From an uncultured Oscillospiraceae bacterium (lineage in GTDB: Bacteria > Bacillota > Clostridia > Oscillospirales > Ruminococcaceae): a stretch of DNA of 20,464 bases. Positions 15,299 through 20,464 of the stretch are shown piece after piece. A program made the translations under genes and the position numbers. The stretch covers positions 1 to 20,464 of the forward strand of contig CAKSEE010000047.1 in assembly GCA_934446455.1 (NCBI GenBank). Reading direction: 5' to 3'. The notes under the pieces were generated by a model. It worked only from the letters and a program-made list of their open reading frames with translations. It was not told the origin of the DNA and made no database searches. The first letter of the stretch is position 1. The number at the start of each line of letters is the position of its first letter.

Positions 15299-16189
15299 AT
15301 GATTTATGTGCTCTATAACGCGCTTGCGGGCAACAGGACCTGCGAGGAGCAGGCGAGAAAGCTCACGGAGCTCTACAAGGGCGAGGAGCTTACGTTCACA
15401 AGCATGGCGGGCATAGACTACACGGCGTTTTTTGCGGGGCTTAACGCGGGTGACAGGGTGATAATATGCGGCGGCGACGGCACGCTCAACCGCTTTGTAA
15501 ACGACACGCGCGGCATAGATATAGAGTGCGATATCCTCTACTATGCGGCGGGCAGCGGCAACGACTTCCTGCACGACCTTGGTAAGGAAAAGGGCGAGCC
15601 GCCGATAAAGATAAACCGCTACATAAAGGACCTGCCGTCCGTTACGGTAAACGGCCGCGAGTCGCTTTTCATCAACGCCATAGGCTTTGGTATAGACGGC
15701 TACTGCTGCGAGGTTGGCGACGAAATGCGCAGCAAGGCCGACGGCAAGCCCGTAAACTACACAAGCATAGCGATAAAGGGGCTGCTTGGCGCCTTTAAGC
15801 CGTCGGACGCCACGGTTATAATAGACGGCGTGGAGAAGCGCTACAAAAAGGTATGGATAGCGCCCACAATGCACGGCAGGTTCTACGGCGGAGGCATGAA
15901 CGCCGCGCCCGCGCAGCGCCGCGACGACCCCGAGGGGAAGTTCTCCGTGGTAATATGGCACGGCTCAAACAAGCTCAAAACGCTTATGGTGTTCCCCTCC
16001 ATCTTCAAGGGCGAGCATATAAAGCAGACGCGGTACATTGACATAACGCGTGCGGACGAGGTGACGATACGCTTCGACAGACCCTGCGCGCTGCAGATAG
16101 ACGGCGAAACCATTCTCGGTGTTACGGAATACACCGCAAGGAGCAGCGCTAAAACAAGGGCGGAGAAAAAGGCTGCGGTCAATAGCTGA
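15299..16189 (+). CDS. Diacylglycerol/lipid kinase family protein (DagK/YegS-type)
   Basis: The 296-aa protein carries the nucleotide-binding GGDGTLN (58-64) and the second motif AAGSGNDF (about 83-90), standard for the DAGK catalytic family. A C-terminal beta-sandwich containing MHGRFYGGGMNAAPAA-like residues and a terminal PCALQIDGE follows. Such enzymes phosphorylate diacylglycerol (DgkB) or related lipids, returning them to phosphatidic acid. That fits the neighbour plsC, which makes the same product. The start is ATG 15299, with GGAGG (15284-15288) inside the end of plsC, so the pair is tightly coupled. Substrate is inferred from family and context. Confidence 0.87.
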   Translation: MIYVLYNALAGNRTCEEQARKLTELYKGEELTFTSMAGIDYTAFFAGLNAGDRVIICGGDGTLNRFVNDTRGIDIECDILYYAAGSGNDFLHDLGKEKGEPPIKINRYIKDLPSVTVNGRESLFINAIGFGIDGYCCEVGDEMRSKADGKPVNYTSIAIKGLLGAFKPSDATVIIDGVEKRYKKVWIAPTMHGRFYGGGMNAAPAQRRDDPEGKFSVVIWHGSNKLKTLMVFPSIFKGEHIKQTRYIDITRADEVTIRFDRPCALQIDGETILGVTEYTARSSAKTRAEKKAAVNS

Positions 16190-16216
16190 TTATCAGGGCG
16201 GAAAAATTTTAATGCG

Positions 16217-16297
16217 TAATGCGTAATTGATGTGTCCGCTGCGCGGACGGATTTCAATAACCGCCGCAGCGGTTTGCGTCACATTCATTACGAATTA
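16217..16297. repeat. Palindromic dispersed element, copy A
   Basis: The outer arms TAATGCGTAATTGATGTG (16217-16234) and CACATTCATTACGAATTA (16280-16297) are near-complementary. Inside are two hairpins, TCCGC-TGC-GCGGA and AACCGC-CGCA-GCGGTT. A further arm of AATTACGCATTACGAATTA type follows at 16371-16407, beyond the terminator. Copy B at 17924-17998 has the same architecture. Confidence 0.75.
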
Positions 16298-16335
16298 TTT
16301 ATAAACTTACCACGGTCTTAGCTGCAATTCTCCGC

Positions 16336-16372
16336 AAAAAAGCGCCACGCTGAAAAAGCATGGCGCTTTTTT
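16336..16372. terminator. Bidirectional terminator between convergent operons
   Basis: GCGCCACGC (16342-16350) pairs with GCATGGCGC (16358-16366), with one G-U/A-C position, flanked by six A on the left and six T on the right. It serves both the lipid-kinase operon (+) and the amino-acid transporter operon (-). Confidence 0.88.
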
Positions 16373-16413
16373 AATTACGCATTACGAATTACGAATTACG
16401 CATTAAATTTCCC

Positions 16414-17208
16414 TCAGTTCTCGAGCGACTTTTCAAGGAATGCCTTTGTTTTGGGGCTCCTCGGCGCGCCGAAAACTTCATCGGGCGTGCCGTATTCCTC
16501 TATAACGCCGTCCGCCATGAAAATAACCTTGTCCGCGACTCCGCGCGCAAAGTTCATTTCGTGGGTGACTACTATCATCGTGCGGTCGGTGCTTTTAAGG
16601 TCGCGTATCACGCGCAGCACCTCGCCCGTAAGCTCGGGGTCGAGCGCCGAGGTCGGCTCGTCGAAGCACAGTATGTCGGGGCTGAGCGCAAGCGCGCGCG
16701 CTATTGCAACGCGCTGCTGCTGCCCGCCCGAAAGCTCGCAGGGGTAGGACAGCGCCTTTTCCGCAAGGCCTACGGTGTTCAGCAGGTCAAGCGACTTCGC
16801 GTCTATTTCCTTGAGTATCTTTGCGCGCTCCGCCTTGGATAAGCGGCGCTTGCCGTCCTTAAGGCGCAGCAGCTGCGGCGCGAGGGAGATGTTCTTAAGC
16901 ACGTTGTACTGCGGAAACAGGTTGAACGACTGGAACACCAGCCCGAAATGCAGGCGCTTTTCGCGTATTTCGCTGTCGGAGCATCTGCGCGCGTCCGCCG
17001 CGTCGAATATCGTTTCGCCGTTTACGGACATCGTGCCCTCGTCAGGGTGCTCCAGAAAGTTTATGCAGCGCAAAAGCGTTGTCTTTCCGCTGCCCGAGGA
17101 GCCGATTATCGCCAGCACCTCGCCCTTTTCCATAGAGAAATCTATGCCCTTGAGCACCTCGGTCTTTCCGAAGGATTTCTTTATGCCCTTTATTTCAAGA
17201 AAAGCCAT
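16414..17208 (-). CDS. Polar amino-acid ABC importer, ATP-binding subunit (GlnQ/ArtP-type)
   Basis: The 264-aa ATPase has Walker A GSSGSGKT (36-43), Q-loop FQSFNLFPQ (about 92-100), signature [15 protein letters not shown] (159-173), Walker B ILCFDEPTSALDPE (179-192) and H-loop THEM (H216), all typical of the PAAT family that drives polar amino-acid uptake. A small insert after the Q-loop (KDGKRRLSKAERAK) is longer than in common GlnQ. SD GGAGGG lies directly before ATG 17208. It follows the permease gene by 15 nt, and the operon ends at the terminator at 16336-16372. Confidence 0.93.
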   Translation of the reverse strand: MAFLEIKGIKKSFGKTEVLKGIDFSMEKGEVLAIIGSSGSGKTTLLRCINFLEHPDEGTMSVNGETIFDAADARRCSDSEIREKRLHFGLVFQSFNLFPQYNVLKNISLAPQLLRLKDGKRRLSKAERAKILKEIDAKSLDLLNTVGLAEKALSYPCELSGGQQQRVAIARALALSPDILCFDEPTSALDPELTGEVLRVIRDLKSTDRTMIVVTHEMNFARGVADKVIFMADGVIEEYGTPDEVFGAPRSPKTKAFLEKSLEN

Positions 17209-17223
17209 GTTACCCTCCGTCCG

Positions 17224-17871
17224 TCAGCCGCTGTAGTAGTTGAGCTTCTTTTCCGCAGCGTTGAGCAGCAGCGTAAGCAGTCCCGAGAAGAGCAGGTAGA
17301 ACGCGCCTATGTAGAACAGCGGCCAGATGATAGCCTTCATGCTGATGATGTTCTCGGCTGCCTTTACAAGCTCTGTAACCGCTATAACGCGCGCAAGCGA
17401 CGTATCCTTTACAAGGGTGATTATCTCGTTGCCCATGGGCGGCACAATGCGCTTTATCACCTGAAACAGCACGACCCTGAAGAATATCTGCGTTTTGGTC
17501 ATGCCGAGCACCTGCCCCGCCTCGTACTGCCCTTTCGGGATACTCTCGATACCGCCGCGGTATATCTCGGAAAAGTAGCACGAATAGTTTATCACAAACG
17601 ACACGAGCACGGCGGTCAGCCTGTCGAACTTGAAATCAAGCCCCAGCAGCCCCGGGCCGTAGAAGATTATGATTATCTGCAGCATGAGCGGCGTGCCGCG
17701 TATTATCCAGACAAAGGTCTTTGTAAGCCACTTTATCGGCGGGAATTTCGACATGGAGCCGAACGTGATGATAAGCCCCAGCGGAAGCGAACACACAAGG
17801 GTCACGCCGAAAACCATGAGCGTTGTGAGAAAGCCCTTGCTGAGCTGCGCGGTTACCTCAAAAAAAGACAT
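17224..17871 (-). CDS. Polar amino-acid ABC importer, permease subunit (HisM/GlnP-type)
   Basis: The 215-aa integral membrane protein has about five helices. Its EAA-type cytoplasmic loop (about 112-140: PKGQYEAGQVLGM, then TQIFFRVVLFQVI) couples to the ATPase, and RGTPLMLQ (58-65) is the usual PAAT signature. Only one permease gene is present, so a homodimer is expected. The start is ATG 17871, with GGAG 7 nt upstream. It is separated from the binding-protein gene by 146 bp occupied by repeat copy B. Confidence 0.93.
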   Translation of the reverse strand: MSFFEVTAQLSKGFLTTLMVFGVTLVCSLPLGLIITFGSMSKFPPIKWLTKTFVWIIRGTPLMLQIIIIFYGPGLLGLDFKFDRLTAVLVSFVINYSCYFSEIYRGGIESIPKGQYEAGQVLGMTKTQIFFRVVLFQVIKRIVPPMGNEIITLVKDTSLARVIAVTELVKAAENIISMKAIIWPLFYIGAFYLLFSGLLTLLLNAAEKKLNYYSG

Positions 17872-17895
17872 CTGAAAACTCCATTACTTTGAATT

Positions 17896-18012
17896 AATTG
17901 CGTAATGCGTAATTATCAATTCGTAATGCGTAATTGATGTGTCCGCTTCGCAGACTGATTTCAATAACCGCCGCAGGCGGCACATTCATTACGAATTACG
18001 AATTACGCATTA
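17896..18012. repeat. Palindromic dispersed element, copy B, inside the transporter operon
   Basis: The core runs 17924-17998 with arms TAATGCGTAATTGATGTG and CACATTCATTACGAATTA. Inside are TCCGCTTCGCAGA and CCGCC-GCA-GGCGG hairpins. Extra AATTACG/GCGTAAT units extend it on both sides. It fills the gap between the binding-protein and permease genes, and contains no ORF. Confidence 0.75.
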
Positions 18013-18017
18013 AAAAA

Positions 18018-18824
18018 TTATTCCTCTATGAATGCGTAGGTGTCCGCAAGACCGTACTTCTCGCAGAGCCTGAGCAGCGAGCCGTCCTTGACCATCTCGT
18101 CGATAGCGCCGTTTATCTTGGCAAGCGTTTCGGTGTCCTCAAGGCGCAGGCCTATAGCGTACTCCTCGGGGGTAAGCTCAACGCCGTCCACTATCATAAG
18201 GTCGGCGTAGTCCGTGCCCTCGCCTATGGAAGCCTTAGCCATAACGTAGTCGATAACGCCTATCTCGGTAGTCTTGGAGAGAACCTCCATGAGAACGTCC
18301 TTCTGCGCGGAAGAAGCCACGAACGGGTTCTGGGAAAGCACGTCGTTGCCCTCGATAGCGTCCTGTCCCGCAGAGCCGCCCTCGGCGGTTATGGAAGCGC
18401 CCGCCATGGAAGCGATGTCGGTGTACTTGTCTGCGTTAGCCTTGTTGATGACAACTACCTGCTTGTTTCTTACATAGGGCGTGGAGAAAGCCATGTTCTC
18501 CTTTCTGTCCTCGGTCACGGTAAGGCCGTTCCAGATAGCGTCGATAGCCTTTGACTTGAGCTCGACTTCCTTCTTGTCCCACTCGATAACCTGAAACTCC
18601 GCCTTAACGCCGAGCTTCTCGCATACAGCCTTGGTGAACTCGGTCTCAAAGCCGGTAAGCTCGCCGTTCTCGTCAAGGTAGTTCATCGGCTCGTAATAGG
18701 TGATGCCCGCAACGAGCGTGCCCTTGTCCTGAATGTACTCCCAGTCGGTGAGGTCCTTTTTCTTGCAGCTGCAAAGGCTCAGGCAGAGCGCCGCTGCGGA
18801 AAGGACAGCAAGAATCTTCTTCAT
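18018..18824 (-). CDS. Polar amino-acid ABC importer, substrate-binding lipoprotein (SBP family 3)
   Basis: The 268-aa protein begins with a lipoprotein signal (MKKILAVLSAAALCLSLCSC; lipobox LCSC, lipid anchor C20). The type-3 solute-binding fold follows: GTLVAGITYYEPMNYLDENG, LTGFETEFTKAVCEKLG, AIDAIWNGLTVTEDRKENM and a closing LLRLCEKYGL. It captures a polar amino acid outside the cell and feeds the permease and ATPase encoded downstream. Residues D (after TGFE-type strand) and R (EDR) that grip the amino-acid backbone are in the expected places, but the ligand cannot be told. The start is ATG 18824, with AAGGAAGG upstream; a longer frame reaching 18905 has no signal for translation. Confidence 0.93.
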   Translation of the reverse strand: MKKILAVLSAAALCLSLCSCKKKDLTDWEYIQDKGTLVAGITYYEPMNYLDENGELTGFETEFTKAVCEKLGVKAEFQVIEWDKKEVELKSKAIDAIWNGLTVTEDRKENMAFSTPYVRNKQVVVINKANADKYTDIASMAGASITAEGGSAGQDAIEGNDVLSQNPFVASSAQKDVLMEVLSKTTEIGVIDYVMAKASIGEGTDYADLMIVDGVELTPEEYAIGLRLEDTETLAKINGAIDEMVKDGSLLRLCEKYGLADTYAFIEE

Positions 18825-18932
18825 AGTGTTTTCCTTCCTTTGTATGTATGGTAATATGGTGATACGCTGCCGCTTCATTGTGATAAAGCACACGGAGCAG
18901 AGCAATTTTACTGCGCCGTCAGCGCATTACAC

Positions 18933-18961
18933 ATTATAACACAGCCGCCCGGATTTGTCAA
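18933..18961 (-). promoter_or_regulatory. Consensus sigma-A promoter of the amino-acid transporter operon
   Basis: On the minus strand TTGACA (18961-18956), a 17-bp spacer and TATAAT (18938-18933) are perfect. The leader is about 100 nt. Confidence 0.87.
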
Positions 18962-19002
18962 GCAACAATGCGCGCTCAGGCGTATTTTGTGCGCTTTTGC
19001 AT

Positions 19003-19021
19003 AAAAAGGGGGCGCGTCCCC
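19003..19021 (-). terminator. Intrinsic terminator of the glycosyltransferase gene
   Basis: On the minus strand GGGG-ACGCG-CCCC followed by CTTTTT lies just past the glycosyltransferase stop codon. The stem is short but very GC-rich. Confidence 0.6.
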
Positions 19022-19023
19022 TG

Positions 19024-20187
19024 CTATTTATGTGCTATATTTGCATTCTGCGCGAGCGCTATGTAATAGTCCGCGAGCTTGTGCGCCTGCTCGTTTATGT
19101 CGTAGCCTGCCGCGCGCACATACTCCGCCGTGCTGCGGCTGTGGATACGCGCGCAGCCGAGCGCCGCGAAAGCCCAGTCCGCAGGCTCGCCGAGGGGCAG
19201 AAACTGCGCGTTGGGCGAAACCTTCACCTCGGGCGGCACCCTGTTTGAAAACAGGCAGAAAAGCCCCGCGCACTGCGCTTCTATGCCGCACATTCCGAGC
19301 CCCTCGTAGTTTGAGGGCAGCAGAAAGCAGTCCGCCGCGGAATAAAGGCGGTCAACGTCCGCGCGCTGCCCCGCGAATATCACCCTGTCGGCGATTCCCG
19401 CAGCTATAGCCTGCGCCTGCACGAGCTGCATATCCGCGCCCTCGCCCGCAAGGATAAGGCGGGAGTTGGGGTGCTTTGCCGCTATCTCCTTAAACACGGG
19501 GATAAGGAAGGACTGATTCTTCTGTGGGCAGAAGCGCCCCACATGGGCGAAAACAAGCGTCCCCGAGGGTATGCGGAACTCCCCGCGGAAGCTGCTGCGC
19601 TTGCTCTCGCTGAACGCAAAGCGCTCCGTGTCGATAGCGTTGCGCAAAAGCCTTACCGCGCACTTCGGCGCGCTGCCGTCGTCGATTTCGCACACGGGTC
19701 TGTTTTTGAAGAACCAGCGCGCAGCGTATTCCGAGCAGGCGAGGCGGTCGGTCGCGTGCAGGGCGGCAAAGGGCTTAAGCAGCGCCTTGGCGAGGCTGCG
19801 CAGCCACTCGCGCCGCCCGCCTGCGGTGCTGTGGTTGTGGATTATCCTCACGGGGACGCCCGCGCGCTTAGCAGCAAGCAGCGGCAGGAACGACAGCGTG
19901 CTCAGGTGGCAGTGCGCTATAGTGTAGCCGCCTTTGCGCAGCAGCTCCGTGAGCGTTCTCACATACCTTACGGGGCGGCTGAATCCGCACAGCAGATAAA
20001 GCCCGCCGCCCATGCGTTTTATTTCCTCGGCGGGTATGTGCGCCGAGCTTCTGAACGCGAAGAAGTCGAACTGCACAACGCTGCGGTCTATAGCGCCGTA
20101 ATAGTTCATCACTACCTGTTCAACGCCGCCGCCGTTCATCTTACCGAGAAGCTGCGCCACGCGCAGGGGGCGATTTTCAGTTGTCAT
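19024..20187 (-). CDS. Glycosyltransferase family 4 (EpsF-like)
   Basis: The 387-aa GT-B fold enzyme has the N-terminal acceptor-side motif KMNGGGVEQVVMNYY (16-30), the central FAHVGRFCPQKNQ that opens the nucleotide-sugar domain, LILAGEGAD, and the donor-binding E-x7-E in NYEGLGMCGIEAQ (E295, E303). It would transfer a sugar from an activated donor to a growing surface glycan. Close relatives (EpsF-like) sit in exopolysaccharide clusters, but here it stands alone. I choose ATG 20187; a TTG at 20211 is in frame but falls in the repeat DNA and lacks an SD. Neither start has a strong SD, which is unusual for this window. Donor and acceptor are unknown. Confidence 0.85.
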   Translation of the reverse strand: MTTENRPLRVAQLLGKMNGGGVEQVVMNYYGAIDRSVVQFDFFAFRSSAHIPAEEIKRMGGGLYLLCGFSRPVRYVRTLTELLRKGGYTIAHCHLSTLSFLPLLAAKRAGVPVRIIHNHSTAGGRREWLRSLAKALLKPFAALHATDRLACSEYAARWFFKNRPVCEIDDGSAPKCAVRLLRNAIDTERFAFSESKRSSFRGEFRIPSGTLVFAHVGRFCPQKNQSFLIPVFKEIAAKHPNSRLILAGEGADMQLVQAQAIAAGIADRVIFAGQRADVDRLYSAADCFLLPSNYEGLGMCGIEAQCAGLFCLFSNRVPPEVKVSPNAQFLPLGEPADWAFAALGCARIHSRSTAEYVRAAGYDINEQAHKLADYYIALAQNANIAHK

Positions 20188-20210
20188 ATTTAAGCAACAC
20201 ACTTTCTTCA

Positions 20211-20390
20211 ATTCGTAATTCGTAATGCGTAATTCGTAATTATTCCTTTATGTACGCGCTGCGCTTATTTTAATGCTTAATGCGTAATTCATAATTCGTA
20301 ATTATTCCTTAATAAAAATGCGCTCCTTATATTTTATCATAAGGCTTTGCCAAAGTCAAGATTTTAATAACCGCCGCAGGCGGCACATTC
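20211..20390. repeat. Degenerate arms and partial core of the dispersed element (copy C)
   Basis: Tandem AATTCGTAAT/GCGTAAT units occupy 20211-20245 and 20275-20305, each bordered by ATTATTCCTTWA. A 25-bp piece of the core (20366-20390) is identical to copy B (17963-17987), including the CCGCC-GCA-GGCGG hairpin. This 270-bp stretch up to the window end holds no gene, only these repeats and two promoters. Confidence 0.7.
20331..20359 (-). promoter_or_regulatory. Promoter of the glycosyltransferase gene
   Basis: On the minus strand TTGACT (20359-20354), a 17-bp spacer and TAAAAT (20336-20331). The leader of about 140 nt runs through the repeat arms. Confidence 0.6.
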
Positions 20391-20431
20391 TGTAGTGCTA
20401 CAATAGATATTGGACAAAGAAAGAAAAAAGG

Positions 20432-20460
20432 TTGAGAGATAGACCAAAATCTGCTAGAAT
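20432..20460 (+). promoter_or_regulatory. Probable promoter reading out of the window
   Basis: TTGAGA (20432-20437), 17 bp and TAGAAT (20455-20460). The -10 context GCTAGAATAAA is the same as in the plsC promoter. The gene it serves lies beyond the window. Confidence 0.45.
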
Positions 20461-20464
20461 AAAG

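Noticed and set aside
20188..20211. TTG start giving a 395-aa glycosyltransferase
   Set aside because: No SD, the extension begins in repeat DNA, and family N-termini begin close to the ATG at 20187.

Overview
The window looks like chromosome of a GC-rich, spore-forming Firmicute of the class Clostridia, most like the Oscillospirales/Ruminococcaceae. The basis is strong AGGAGG-type Shine-Dalgarno (SD) sites, many near-perfect sigma-A promoters (TTGACA, 17 bp, TATAAT), GTG starts, sporulation membrane proteins of the YlbJ and SpoIIM type, a YabE-type G5/3D wall protein, and AT-rich promoter islands in GC-rich coding DNA. No phage, plasmid, CRISPR, transposase or tRNA/rRNA gene was seen.

Layout. 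1-1835 (-): the first two thirds of secA, cut by the window edge, with its own promoter. 2036-2212 (+): a small 58-aa protein gene read away from secA, with a terminator. 2404-2823 (-): a small membrane protein with a PH-like domain, divergent from 3010-6349 (+), where a MarR regulator overlaps a 934-aa fused ATPase/permease exporter. 6350-6826: no gene; a 93-bp tandem repeat and GC-rich hairpins. 6827-7906 (-): a G5/3D wall protein behind a 260-nt structured leader and a consensus promoter. 8611-10854 (+): a membrane-protein cluster (SpoIIM-like, TIGR04086-like, YlbJ-like), probably for sporulation. 10855-11245: an array of 11-bp-phased TTACA boxes, a promoter, an apparently non-coding transcript ending in a terminator, then a second promoter for a permuted papain-like enzyme (11246-11809). 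12202-14199 (+): a chemoreceptor with a highly structured 3' region. 14561-16189 (+): plsC and a lipid kinase. 16414-18824 (-): a polar amino-acid ABC importer (binding protein, permease, ATPase). 19024-20187 (-): a family 4 glycosyltransferase. 20391-20464: a promoter leading out of the window.

How parts fit together. The most interesting signal is regulatory. The same hexamer in 11-bp phase (TGTAAC/TGTAAT read on one strand, TTACA on the other) lies upstream of both the wall-protein gene and the orphan transcript at about 10960-11093. It matches the published WalR (YycF) consensus TGTWAH-N5-TGTWAH, so a WalRK-like envelope-stress system may control a wall-remodelling protein and a small RNA together. 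Separately, a palindromic repeat of roughly 75-110 bp with AATTACGAATTACGCATTA-type arms occurs two to three times around the amino-acid transporter and glycosyltransferase genes and looks like a non-autonomous element.
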